Made by a program: the position numbers and the translations under genes. Below are positions 8,383-16,811 of a DNA stretch of 64,000 bases, in pieces. The notes under the pieces are model-generated. The model saw only the letters and a list, made by a program, of their open reading frames with translations. It was not told the DNA's origin and searched no databases. The DNA is from Paenibacillus planticolens (GTDB lineage Bacteria > Bacillota > Bacilli > Paenibacillales > NBRC-103111): assembly GCF_013141725.1 (NCBI RefSeq), contig NZ_WHNZ01000045.1, positions 62,001-126,000 of the forward strand. The letters are read 5' to 3'. Numbering within the stretch: position 1 is the first letter of the stretch; the number at the start of each line of letters is the position of its first letter.

Positions 8383-9240
8383 TTACGCCCAATCGGTGTA
8401 CAGATCCGTTCTGCGGTCACGCCACGTAGTGACAGAGCCTTTTTCGCGGACAAGCGTCAGCAGGTCTAGATCCAAATCAGCCGTGACCACCATGTCGCCG
8501 TTGATTTCGCCTTCAACCATAATGCCTTTTGGCGGAAAAGGCACGTCGTTCGGGGTAATGACAGCCGCCTGGCCAAAGTTCGCGCGCATAAAATCTACCG
8601 TCGGCAGAGCGCCGACCGTCCCCGTTGTGACGACATAGATTTGATTTTCGATCGTTCGCGCATGGCACGTGTAACGCACCCGGTGGAAACCATGCCGGTC
8701 ATCCGTACAGGACGGAGCGAACAGCACATCGGCGCCGCGGGCTCTGGCAATCCGGACAATTTCCGGGAACTCCACGTCATAACAGACGAGTATCGCAATA
8801 CGCCCTTTGTCCGTGTCAAAAACCTGCAGCGAATCGCCGGCGCCCATATTCCACTCCTTCACCTCGGTCGGGGTAATATGGAGCTTCTTCTGCTCCCCAA
8901 TCCGCCCGTCGGGATAAAATAAAAACGCCGTGTTATACAGCTTGCCTTCCTCAGAGGTAATGTGCGTACCGCCAATGATGTGCATGCCCGTCGTCTTCGC
9001 CAACCCTTGGAAAAGCGTCCGGTAAGCATCCGTATATGTAGGCAACGCCTCAATCGGCAGCGCTTTGCCGTTCTCATCGCCAATGGACATGAGCTGTGTC
9101 GTAAACAACTCAGGAAACAGCACAAAATCCGCCTCAAACTCTTGAGCCACCTTCACATAATGCTCCACCTGCGCGGCGAACTCCTCAAAATTACGTATCG
9201 AGTGCAAATGATATTGTACAGCCGAAACTCTCATTTTCAA
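8383..9240 (-). CDS. Carbon-nitrogen hydrolase (nitrilase superfamily amidohydrolase)
   Basis: A 285-residue protein. A TTG start is used because AAGGAG lies nine bases upstream; the ATG two codons later is an alternative. The catalytic triad of the superfamily is visible: Glu in LFPELF (about residue 44), Lys in EQKKLHITP (about 119) and Cys in ILVCYDVEFPE (about 153). The family cleaves non-peptide C-N bonds in amides or nitriles through a cysteine acyl-enzyme. The nearest branch by sequence and context is the amidohydrolase half of YhcX-like proteins. It is translated just ahead of the GNAT partner and 41 bases after the oxidoreductase gene. The exact amide substrate is unknown. Confidence 0.88.
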   Translation of the reverse strand: MKMRVSAVQYHLHSIRNFEEFAAQVEHYVKVAQEFEADFVLFPELFTTQLMSIGDENGKALPIEALPTYTDAYRTLFQGLAKTTGMHIIGGTHITSEEGKLYNTAFLFYPDGRIGEQKKLHITPTEVKEWNMGAGDSLQVFDTDKGRIAILVCYDVEFPEIVRIARARGADVLFAPSCTDDRHGFHRVRYTCHARTIENQIYVVTTGTVGALPTVDFMRANFGQAAVITPNDVPFPPKGIMVEGEINGDMVVTADLDLDLLTLVREKGSVTTWRDRRTDLYTDWA

Positions 9241-9281
9241 CGTTTATCTCTCCTTATCTTGTCATTGTTCCAGTACCGGAT

Positions 9282-10271
9282 TTACAGACTAACAAGCACC
9301 CGTCCTCTTACTTTCCCATCCAGCACCTCTTGCGCCGCCTCGGGAGCCCCGTCCAGCGCAACTTCTCTGTACACCATCCGCTCAAGCAGCTGCGGCTTCA
9401 ATTCAGCGGCTATCCGCTCCCAAAGGGGCTTCCGGATCTCCGCCGGACAATACACCGAATCAATGCCCAATACATTCACGCCTCGCAGAATAAAAGGAAA
9501 CACTGTCGCTGCAAAATCGCCACCGCCCGTCAGACCGCTCAAAGCGACGGAACCGCCGTATTTGATCCGGCTCAGCACATAGGCGAGCGACTCGCCGCCA
9601 ACGGGGTCCACGCAGCCGGCCCAGTACTCCTTGTCCATCGGCTTCCTCACGGACGGGGAAAGCTCTTCCCGCGGCACGACACGCTTCGCCCCCAGCTCAA
9701 GCAAATACGCATGATCGGCGGACTTGCCTGTGCTTGCTTCTACCTCATAGCCAAGTGCGGCCAGCATCGACACGCTGTTGCTCCCTACCCCGCCCGTTGC
9801 GCCGCGAACGAGCACGGGGCCCTTCTCCTTGCTCAGTCCGTTCTCTTCCATTCGCTGAATCGAGAGCGCTGCCGTAAAGCCTGCCGTTCCCAAGATCATC
9901 GCCTCGCGAGCGGACAGCCCTTTCGGCAGGGGCACGACCCAATCGGCCGGAACACGCGCATAGGCGCTAAATCCGCCGAAATGTCCCGTTCCCAGCTCAT
10001 AGCTGGTCACAAGCACCTCATCGCCCTCGCGAAAGCGCGGGTCCGACGAAGCGGCAACCGTCCCTGCCAGATCGATGCCCGGCACCATAGGGTACGTGCG
10101 CACGACGCGTCCGTTCGGACTGCAGGCCAACGCATCTTTATAATTAATACCCGAGTATCGCACACGAATCGTCACTTCACCCGGCGGTAAATCTTCCATT
10201 CGCAGCTCTTTCACTTGTGCGGAAAAACGCTCCTCCGTCCGCTCCACCACCAACGCATTAAAGCTTTCCAT
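9282..10271 (-). CDS. NADPH:quinone oxidoreductase / acrylyl-CoA reductase (YhdH/YhfP family MDR)
   Basis: About 329 residues from the ATG at 10271, which has an ideal GAGGAGG site; the in-frame extension upstream is ignored. It is a zinc-free medium-chain dehydrogenase/reductase: GroES-like N-terminus with VRYSGINYKDALA and MVPGIDLAGTV, then a Rossmann domain with VLVRGATGGVGSNSVSMLAALGY for NADPH and the C-terminal KVRGRVLVSL. The wording of motifs fits the YhdH/YhfP (AcuI-like) branch, some members of which reduce acrylyl-CoA. No zinc-binding cysteine cluster is seen. It is the first gene of the reverse-strand cluster with the nitrilase and GNAT genes. Confidence 0.85.
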   Translation of the reverse strand: MESFNALVVERTEERFSAQVKELRMEDLPPGEVTIRVRYSGINYKDALACSPNGRVVRTYPMVPGIDLAGTVAASSDPRFREGDEVLVTSYELGTGHFGGFSAYARVPADWVVPLPKGLSAREAMILGTAGFTAALSIQRMEENGLSKEKGPVLVRGATGGVGSNSVSMLAALGYEVEASTGKSADHAYLLELGAKRVVPREELSPSVRKPMDKEYWAGCVDPVGGESLAYVLSRIKYGGSVALSGLTGGGDFAATVFPFILRGVNVLGIDSVYCPAEIRKPLWERIAAELKPQLLERMVYREVALDGAPEAAQEVLDGKVRGRVLVSL

Positions 10272-10439
10272 TCGGTTTAGCCTCCTCGATCCTCGATCCA
10301 TATAGGTTTCGATCAGGTAAATTTCCATCAACTACCTATTTAGTGTACTAGAATCGGGAGCAGGATTCAAAGGGTTTGCAATGCATCAAAACGCTAGTCT
10401 TTAACGCAGAAGTTGGCGCACTTTGAAGCGACTGACTCA

Positions 10440-10635
10440 TTAACAGGAAAAGCTACTGCTAATTCGACTCTTTTCGGAACAGTAGGAGAAGATTAAAAGG
10501 ATTTTCTCCGGTTTATGTGTCGAATCCAATGAAGAAAGCTCGTTGCAGGAGCAATTTACTGGAGTTTTTCCTGTTAATCTACCGACACAGCCGCAGGTCG
10601 CTCGAAATAGCAGGAGGTTTTCCCGCTAACAGCGG
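10440..10635. repeat. Intergenic repeat cluster, AACAGGA/TCCTGTT family (copy 1)
   Basis: The stretch 10272-10688 carries no convincing gene. It holds three recognisable copies of a short phrase that reads roughly TTAACAGGA-n-TTTTCCTGCTAA: 10440-10466 (degenerate), 10557-10579 and 10604-10635. Each copy is itself an imperfect inverted repeat (CAGGA against TCCTG). The same family occurs as four cleaner copies at 15567-15756. The cluster sits between the promoter side of the oxidoreductase cluster and the galT terminator. Function unknown. Confidence 0.6.
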
Positions 10636-10642
10636 AAAAACG

Positions 10643-10686
10643 CAAAAAAAACTCCCCGGCCTCATGACTCATGACCAGGGAGTTCC
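10643..10686 (-). terminator. Terminator of the gal operon
   Basis: Read on the reverse strand, the stem AACTCCC/GGGGAGTT with extended pairing is followed by eight T residues, directly after the galT stop codon. Confidence 0.8.
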
Positions 10687-10688
10687 CC

Positions 10689-12269
10689 TTACTGCTGCTG
10701 GGCAAAGCCCGCAGCTTCCAAAAACCGTCCAAAAGCCGCTTGCCCGACTTCATCACGCTTGAACACGCCTGCGTCGAGCAGCACGTCCATGAACTTGCTG
10801 CCGACCTCCGCCTGCAGCGCCGCCTTCGCGCCGTCTGCCGTCAGCGCAGCGCCGTGCTTCGCAAGCAGCGCATCGATCCATGCCTCATGCTTATGCAGCG
10901 GATGACCGGCCTCCTCGCGGATCGCTCTGTCGAAGTCGGCTTCGCGGGTGAGGATCTTGGCGATATCCGCCAGCTCCTCTTGCAGGCGGCCTGGCAGTAC
11001 CGCCAGCCCCATGACCTCAATCAAGCCGATGTTCTCCTTCTTGATGTGGTGCAAGTGCTGGTGCGGATGGAAGATGCCATCCGGATGCTCTTCGCTGGTG
11101 CGGTTGTTCCGCAGCACCAGGTCAAGCTCGTATTCGCCGCGCGCATTGTTGCGGGCGATCGGGGTAATCGTGTTATGCGGGACACGCTGTCCGTCCTTCT
11201 CGCTGAAAGCGAGGACGTCCGCTTCCGCATCGCTGTATGCGCGCCAGTCGTCGAGCAGCTTGCTGGCCAGCTTATACAGCAGCAGCTTGTTATGGCCGCT
11301 CAAGCGCACAACCGACATCGGCCACTTCACGATGGCGGCCTTCACGCCGGCAAATTCAGCGTGAGCGAACATGTTCTCGCTCGCAGCTTTCTCCATCGGG
11401 AATTGATGGCGGCCGCCCTGGAAATGATCGTGGTTCAGAATCGAACCTCCCACGATTGGCAGATCCGCATTCGATCCGATGAAGTAATGCGGGAATTGAT
11501 CGATGAAATCCAGCAAGCGGTAGAACGTATTTGCCGTCGTTTTCATCGGGATATGCTTCTCATGGAAAATAATGCTGTGCTCGTTGTAATACACGTAAGG
11601 CGAGTACTGGAAGTACCATTTCTCATTATCCAGCTCTAACGGAATAATGCGCAGATTTTGCCTTGCCGGGTGATTCACACGGCCTGCATAGCCTAAGTTG
11701 TCCGCGCAAAGCAGGCATGCGGGATAGCTGCTTTGGGGCAGCGTTTTGAGCAGAGCAATTTCCTTCGGATCCTTCTCCGGTTTCGAGAGATTGATCGTGA
11801 TTTCAAGATCGCCGTAGGCCGTATCCGCCAGCCAGTATTCATTCTTCTGAATACGGTCCATCCGAATATAGTTCGAATCAATGGATTGCTTGTAAAAATA
11901 ATTCGTTGCCGCCTCGACCCCGGTGGTCTTGGCCGTGCTCCAGAATTGATTCACAACCTCGGAAGGACGGGGCATAAGCAGCCCCATAATCCGTGCGTCC
12001 AGCAAATCGCGGTACGTCGTTGTATTCTCCTCCAGAAGACCTGCCTCATAAGCCGCATCCAACAGCTCTTCCAGCAGGGCAACAGGACTGCTTAGCTTCT
12101 CAGCCGGCACTGCTCCTGCATAAGGCTCGGCAAGACCGAATAAATCAAGCAAAGCATTGCGTGACGTATAAACATCCAACTGCTCAATCAGGCCATTTTG
12201 CTGCGCGAACTGAAGGAGCCTTTCTATGGTCAATGCTGCAGATTGCGATGCTTCAACTGTCCGTTCCAT
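10689..12269 (-). CDS. galT: UDP-glucose--hexose-1-phosphate uridylyltransferase (Firmicutes type)
   Basis: About 526 residues from the ATG at 12269, with AGGA nine bases upstream. This is the long Firmicutes form of galactose-1-phosphate uridylyltransferase, not the 350-residue enterobacterial form. Recognisable parts include the Leloir-enzyme segment VVNQFW, FYKQSIDSNYIRMDRI, SILNHDHFQGGRHQFPMEKA (the His-rich region) and HPHQHLHHIKKENIGLIEVMGLAVLP. It exchanges UDP between glucose and galactose-1-phosphate in the cytoplasm. It is the third gene of galK-galE-galT, 26 bases after galE, and ends at a terminator. Confidence 0.95.
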   Translation of the reverse strand: MERTVEASQSAALTIERLLQFAQQNGLIEQLDVYTSRNALLDLFGLAEPYAGAVPAEKLSSPVALLEELLDAAYEAGLLEENTTTYRDLLDARIMGLLMPRPSEVVNQFWSTAKTTGVEAATNYFYKQSIDSNYIRMDRIQKNEYWLADTAYGDLEITINLSKPEKDPKEIALLKTLPQSSYPACLLCADNLGYAGRVNHPARQNLRIIPLELDNEKWYFQYSPYVYYNEHSIIFHEKHIPMKTTANTFYRLLDFIDQFPHYFIGSNADLPIVGGSILNHDHFQGGRHQFPMEKAASENMFAHAEFAGVKAAIVKWPMSVVRLSGHNKLLLYKLASKLLDDWRAYSDAEADVLAFSEKDGQRVPHNTITPIARNNARGEYELDLVLRNNRTSEEHPDGIFHPHQHLHHIKKENIGLIEVMGLAVLPGRLQEELADIAKILTREADFDRAIREEAGHPLHKHEAWIDALLAKHGAALTADGAKAALQAEVGSKFMDVLLDAGVFKRDEVGQAAFGRFLEAAGFAQQQ

Positions 12270-12295
12270 GTGCCACATTCCTTTCTTAAACAAGC

Positions 12296-13282
12296 CTACT
12301 CGGCATAACCGCTCGGGTTATTTTGGTGCCAGTTCCATGCGCTTTCAATGATGGATTCCAAGGAATCGCGGCTCGGCTTCCAGCCAAGCTCCGTTCTTGC
12401 ACGCTCGGAGGAGGCGATCAGCGTAGCCGGGTCGCCCGCTCTGCGCGGTTCAATTACTGCCGGAATCGCATGCCCGGTTACTTTGCGGGCGATATCGATG
12501 ACTTGCTTGACCGAGAATCCCGTACCGTTGCCAAGGTTATAAATATTGCTTTCCGCTCCGCCGCGAAGCTTCTCAACCGCAAGCACATGAGCGCTCGCCA
12601 AATCGCTGACATGAATGTAGTCGCGCACACAGGTTCCGTCTTCCGTTGCGTAGTCATCTCCGTAGATGGAGATATGCGCTCGTTGACCTAACGCTACTTG
12701 CAGGATGATTGGAATAAGGTGCGTCTCCGGACTGTGATCCTCGCCGATTTTGCCGCCGGCATGCGCGCCAGCCGCATTGAAGTAGCGAAGGGATACATAT
12801 TTGATGCCATGGGCCGTGTCGAACCATTTCATCATTTTTTCCATCGCCAGCTTCGTCTCGCCATACGTATTCGTAGGCAAGGTCCGGTCGCTCTCCAGAA
12901 TCGGAATGTTCTCAGGCTCGCCGTAGGTGGCGGCTGTCGAGGAGAACACGATATTTTTCACGCCGTATTGGTTCATTTTCTCAAGCAGGCATAGCGTTCC
13001 GTACACGTTATTATGATAGTATTTGGCAGGGTTCGTCATACTCTCGCCAACCAGCGAATTCGCCGCAAAATGGATAATCGCGTCAATGTTGTTTTCCGTG
13101 AAAACCGTATCCAAAAACTCGCCGTCACGCAGATCGCCGACATACAGCTTGCCGCCAAGCACAGCATCTCGGTGTCCTTGCTGCAAGTTATCGACAATAA
13201 CGACTTCTTCCCCTTTTTCCAGCAGCTCAGCTACTGCATGCGAACCGATGTAGCCGGCTCCGCCCGTTACTAATATCGCCAT
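12296..13282 (-). CDS. galE: UDP-glucose 4-epimerase
   Basis: A 328-residue protein. The start is at MAILVTGGAGYIGSH, with AAGGAGG located within the last codons of galK. It is an extended short-chain dehydrogenase: the NAD-binding GGAGYIGSH at residues 7-15, the catalytic Ser-x-x region FSSTAATYG, the Tyr-x-x-x-Lys pair in TNTYGETKLAMEK, and the substrate segment RYFNAAGAH. It interconverts UDP-galactose and UDP-glucose and recycles the product of GalT. Its translation is probably coupled to galK, because its ATG overlaps the region around the galK stop. Confidence 0.96.
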   Translation of the reverse strand: MAILVTGGAGYIGSHAVAELLEKGEEVVIVDNLQQGHRDAVLGGKLYVGDLRDGEFLDTVFTENNIDAIIHFAANSLVGESMTNPAKYYHNNVYGTLCLLEKMNQYGVKNIVFSSTAATYGEPENIPILESDRTLPTNTYGETKLAMEKMMKWFDTAHGIKYVSLRYFNAAGAHAGGKIGEDHSPETHLIPIILQVALGQRAHISIYGDDYATEDGTCVRDYIHVSDLASAHVLAVEKLRGGAESNIYNLGNGTGFSVKQVIDIARKVTGHAIPAVIEPRRAGDPATLIASSERARTELGWKPSRDSLESIIESAWNWHQNNPSGYAE

Positions 13283-13283
13283 T

Positions 13284-14465
13284 TTACAACGCCTCCTTGA
13301 CCTGTTCGACACCATTTCCGATTTCACATACATAGAAGCTTGGTGTTAAACCTGTTTGTTCTGTATATTCTTTGCCGACTTGATCGATAAATGTTTGCAC
13401 GCTGTCCTCATGAACCAAGGAAACCGTACATCCGCCGAAGCCTGCGCCTGTCATGCGCGCACCAAGCACACCCGGAACCTTCAATGCTGCCGCAACCATC
13501 GTATCCAGCTCGAGACCGGTAACTTCATACAGATCACGCAGGGAGTCGTGGGAACCGATCATCAGTTTGCCGAAGGCTTCAAGATCGTTCTTTTCCAGAA
13601 CTTCGATCGATTTGAGCACGCGATCAATTTCTTCTATGACGTGCTGCGCTCTGCGGCGGACCGTTTCGTCCGGAATGAGATGCTTGTATGCGTTGAACTG
13701 ATCAAGGTTCAATTGGCCCAGCAGCGTGATCGCAGGGAACTGCGTTTGCAGATAAGCAACGGCTTGCTCACACTGGCTTCTTCTCTCGTTGTAAGCGGAA
13801 TCGACAAGGCCTCTGCGTTTGTTGGTGTTTCCGATCACCAGCTTATAGCTGCCGCTTTGGAACGGCACATGGCGGTACTCCAGCGTGTCGCACATGAGCA
13901 GAATCGCATGATCCTTCTTGCCGTTAGCTACAGCAAACTGGTCCATGATTCCACAATTTACGCCAACGAATTGGTTCTCTGTTTGTTGTGCCAGCAGGGC
14001 GATTTTCACCGTGTCTACCGGATATTTCTCAAGCGTTTCCAATGCAAAAGCCGTAACAACCTCGATGGAAGCCGAGGACGAAAGTCCGGCACCGTTCGGA
14101 ATTTCACCGTGGAACAACAGATCGTAGCCTTGTGTGACCGGTAAGCCCGCTTTGGCCAAGTGAACGAAGATTCCCTTCGGGTAGTTGATCCAGTTATCTT
14201 CTTCTCGATAGGACATGTCATCTATGGATATTTGTTTGCAAAGCGCCATGTTGGTCGATGCAAATCCGATGACACGGTCTTGTCTTGGACGGATAAGCAG
14301 CGTTGTTCCGAACGTTAACGCCGCCGGGAATACATAACCGCCGTTGTAATCCGTGTGCTCACCGATCAGGTTTACCCGGCCAGGAGCATGAAACGCTGAA
14401 ATTGGCGCTGCGGTTTCCCCGTAAATTTCAATAAACGTGTCTTTTAAAGTTTGCAAATCTGCCAT
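13284..14465 (-). CDS. galK: Galactokinase
   Basis: A 393-residue GHMP kinase. Visible motifs: the galactose signature GRVNLIGEHTDYNGG near residue 30, the phosphate-binding PNGAGLSSSASIEV, the catalytic Asp region NCGIMDQFA, and the C-terminal MTGAGFGGCTVSLV. It phosphorylates alpha-D-galactose with ATP as the first step of the Leloir pathway. It is the first gene of the operon, with start codon ATG behind AAAGGCGGTG, and is divergent from an AraC-type regulator 199 bases away. Confidence 0.97.
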   Translation of the reverse strand: MADLQTLKDTFIEIYGETAAPISAFHAPGRVNLIGEHTDYNGGYVFPAALTFGTTLLIRPRQDRVIGFASTNMALCKQISIDDMSYREEDNWINYPKGIFVHLAKAGLPVTQGYDLLFHGEIPNGAGLSSSASIEVVTAFALETLEKYPVDTVKIALLAQQTENQFVGVNCGIMDQFAVANGKKDHAILLMCDTLEYRHVPFQSGSYKLVIGNTNKRRGLVDSAYNERRSQCEQAVAYLQTQFPAITLLGQLNLDQFNAYKHLIPDETVRRRAQHVIEEIDRVLKSIEVLEKNDLEAFGKLMIGSHDSLRDLYEVTGLELDTMVAAALKVPGVLGARMTGAGFGGCTVSLVHEDSVQTFIDQVGKEYTEQTGLTPSFYVCEIGNGVEQVKEAL

Positions 14466-14664
14466 TCTGGCACCGCCTTTAGTTTATTTAGGATTGCTGC
14501 AGGAGCAAGTTTGTAACTTCAGTATAAGAGAAGTACGTGCAATTGGCTATGGAGGCATGTTATTTTCGCATGGAAAAATGTGATTTCAACCTTTCTTCCC
14601 TTCTGCGAAATATGGTAAATTAGAAAGACCATAAGGCCATATCAATGGGAGCTGAGGATACGTC
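14466..14664. promoter_or_regulatory. Divergent control region between galK and its AraC regulator
   Basis: On the reverse strand a TATACT -10 box precedes galK by about 50 bases, but no good -35 box lies 17 bases ahead of it, as expected for a promoter that needs an activator. On the forward strand an AT-rich TATGGTAAATT element precedes the regulator. No obvious operator dyad was identified. Confidence 0.45.
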
Positions 14665-15522
14665 ATGTCAAAGCAGGAAAGCTACTACGTCGTTTCGAAC
14701 CCGTTACCGTCCGGAGAGAGCGCTCTGACCGTGCTGTTTGCCGGAGAGAGCCAGACAAAGCCTGTGCACCGGTTAGGTCCCAAAGTGTACGACTACTACT
14801 TGATTCACTATGTTATTTCAGGGAAAGGCGTGTTTTCTACGCAAGGGGAGGAGTATGCGCTAGGCGCCGGCGACAGCTTCGTCATAGAGCCTGAGCAGCT
14901 CATCAGCTACGTTTCGGATGAGAGCGATCCTTGGCATTACTGCTGGATTGCTTTTACAGGCGAGCAAGCTCCTGCGCTGCTTGCTTCAACAGGCGTCAAT
15001 CCCATGCGGCCTATTCTTCATACCACCCGCAACCGGCATATTCCTGTGCTGTTTCGGCATATTCAACGAGCCTTGCGTACCAGAAAAGCGAACGCACAGC
15101 TGAAATCCGTCGGATACTTGCTGCTTCTATTAGGTGAGTACTGCGAAGCTTTATCCGCCTCCACAACTACCGGCATCGTCACGGAAGTTGAGAGCGACCG
15201 GATTGTTCAGCAGGCTATTCACTATTTGTCTACGCAATATGCCGAGCCTATCACCATTGAAATGATGGCGGAAAGCTTGGGCTATAACCGCGCCTATCTG
15301 TCACGCTTGTTCAAACGGCATACGAAGGTCACTCCGGTTACGTTTCTGCTCAAGCTTCGAGTAGATAAAGCGCGCCAACTGCTGCGCGAACGGTTGGAGC
15401 TGACGATTGAGCAGATCGCAGCTTCTGTGGGCTTTTATGATCCGCTATATTTTTCCAAGCAATTCCGGCGATTATACGGCGTTTCACCCAGCGAGTATCG
15501 AAATCAAATCAAATCTCTTTGA
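14665..15522 (+). CDS. AraC family regulator, probable activator of the gal operon
   Basis: A 285-residue protein starting at ATG behind GAGG. The N-terminal 150 residues form a cupin sugar-sensing domain of the AraC type (YDYYLIHYVISGKGVF, YALGAGDSFVIEP, WHYCWIAFTG). The C-terminal 100 residues contain two helix-turn-helix motifs (ITIEMMAESLGYNRAYLSRLFKR and IEQIAASVGFYDPLYFSKQFRR) and the family ending GVSPSEYR. It is divergently placed from galKET, so a role as galactose- or galactoside-responsive activator is a reasonable inference; the weak -35 of galK fits this. Confidence 0.88.
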   Translation: MSKQESYYVVSNPLPSGESALTVLFAGESQTKPVHRLGPKVYDYYLIHYVISGKGVFSTQGEEYALGAGDSFVIEPEQLISYVSDESDPWHYCWIAFTGEQAPALLASTGVNPMRPILHTTRNRHIPVLFRHIQRALRTRKANAQLKSVGYLLLLLGEYCEALSASTTTGIVTEVESDRIVQQAIHYLSTQYAEPITIEMMAESLGYNRAYLSRLFKRHTKVTPVTFLLKLRVDKARQLLRERLELTIEQIAASVGFYDPLYFSKQFRRLYGVSPSEYRNQIKSL

Positions 15523-15566
15523 GGATTGATGCTATCTCTTCAAAACAAGCTATTTCATTCCATCTG

Positions 15567-15756
15567 ATTAACGGGAAATGTTCCTGCTATTTCGCGCACA
15601 TTCAGGAAAATTGCACGATTAAATGGAATTCCTCCTGTTATTGGCTAGAATTAATCACACACACATGGGATAAGGGCAAATTAACAGGAGTTTTTCCTGC
15701 TAACTGGCACATATAACTAAAAATCACTTAAATAACGGGAATTTTTCCTGCTAATG
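15567..15756. repeat. Intergenic repeat cluster, AACAGGA/TCCTGTT family (copy 2, four units)
   Basis: The 300 bases between the AraC gene and the nup operon contain no gene. Four direct copies of a phrase close to TTAACAGGAGTTTTTCCTGCTAA lie at 15567-15593, 15616-15642, 15678-15705 and 15730-15756, spaced 49-62 bases. Each copy has an internal dyad (AGGA/TCCT) and begins with TTAA or TAA. The sequences between the copies are unrelated. The same family is seen at 10440-10635. Confidence 0.75.
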
Positions 15757-15776
15757 CTCTACAAACGAAAGAAAAG

Positions 15777-15816
15777 CAAAACACCACCCCAGGAGCGTGC
15801 TCCCAAGGTGGTGTTT
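15777..15816 (-). terminator. Terminator of the nup operon
   Basis: A perfect 10-pair stem AAACACCACC/GGTGGTGTTT with an inner GGAGC/GCTCC hairpin and a T-rich tail on the reverse strand lies just after the nupQ stop. Confidence 0.75.
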
Positions 15817-15826
15817 CTCGTATCTT

Positions 15827-16810
15827 TTACCGTTTGCCCGGATCGTAAGGCTCGCCAAGAGCCGACGGTGCTTTAGCACGGCCTACTGCGCCTGCCAACA
15901 CTAAGATCGTCAGCACGTAAGGCAGCATGTAGAGGAATTCTTGCGGAATGTTTTTCGAGAATTCGAACAATCGCATGAAGTTGTTCAGTGCCTGCGCCAT
16001 ACCGAAGAATACGGCAGCGCCAAGGGCGCCAAACGGGTGCCACTTACCGAAGATCATCGCAGCCATCGCGATAAAACCTTGACCGGAAATGGTGTTATGC
16101 GAGAAGGCGCTTGTTGTCGTCAACGTAATTGTCGCGCCGCCAAGCCCGCCCAACAGACCGCTAATCAATACAGCGATGTAACGCACGCGTTTAACTTTAA
16201 TCCCAACGGTATCCGCGGCACTCGGATGCTCACCTACGGAACGCAGGCGCAAGCCGAATGGGGTTTTGAAAAGAACGTAGTACGTTAAAGCTACTAGAAT
16301 TAGCGCAATATAAGTGGTTGGATAAGCGGTAAATAACGCGTATCCGAGATACGGGATTTTCGACAATAGCGGAATTTCCCATTTGGAAAACACATCGTTT
16401 AACGTTTCGGTTTGACCAGCACCGTTGAACAATACTTTAACCAGATACAGCGTAACACCAGCGGCCAAGAAGTTAATGACCACACCGCTGATTACTTGAT
16501 TGGCCTTGAAGGTAATTGTCGCTACCGCATGAATGAGAGCGAAAATTAGCGCAAACAACATCGCTGTCAGCAACCCGATCCAAGGAGACCATACGCCCAT
16601 GTCCGCCTGTTCCGCATAATATGTGCCAACCGCGGATGCAAAGGCACCCGACACCATAAGACCCTCAATCCCGATATTGACGACACCGGAACGCTCCGAG
16701 AAAATACCGGCAAGAGCTCCGAAGATCAGCGCCGTCGAGTATACGAGTGTTGTGTTAATAAGTTCACTGAATTTCGTGAAGAACGCGTTGAGCATTGTGA
16801 GCAGGTCCAT
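15827..16810 (-). CDS. nupQ: Nucleoside ABC transporter permease (NupQ-like)
   Basis: A 327-residue membrane protein. The start is at MDLLTMLNAFF, with GAGAGGG upstream overlapping the end of the previous permease gene. It belongs to the BPD_transp_2 family, with the conserved SERSGVVNIGIEGLMVSGAFA near residue 40, about eight to ten hydrophobic segments and the GQGFIAMAAMIFGKWHPFGALGAA segment. It is the second permease of a BMP-type nucleoside importer equivalent to B. subtilis NupNOPQ, which takes up guanosine and other nucleosides. It is the last gene of the operon. Confidence 0.88.
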   Translation of the reverse strand: MDLLTMLNAFFTKFSELINTTLVYSTALIFGALAGIFSERSGVVNIGIEGLMVSGAFASAVGTYYAEQADMGVWSPWIGLLTAMLFALIFALIHAVATITFKANQVISGVVINFLAAGVTLYLVKVLFNGAGQTETLNDVFSKWEIPLLSKIPYLGYALFTAYPTTYIALILVALTYYVLFKTPFGLRLRSVGEHPSAADTVGIKVKRVRYIAVLISGLLGGLGGATITLTTTSAFSHNTISGQGFIAMAAMIFGKWHPFGALGAAVFFGMAQALNNFMRLFEFSKNIPQEFLYMLPYVLTILVLAGAVGRAKAPSALGEPYDPGKR

Positions 16811-16811
16811 G

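Noticed and set aside
10689..12269. Misreading galT as a class I (short) uridylyltransferase with an insertion
   Set aside because: The length and motifs fit the long Firmicutes-type enzyme over its whole span, so no insertion needs to be assumed.
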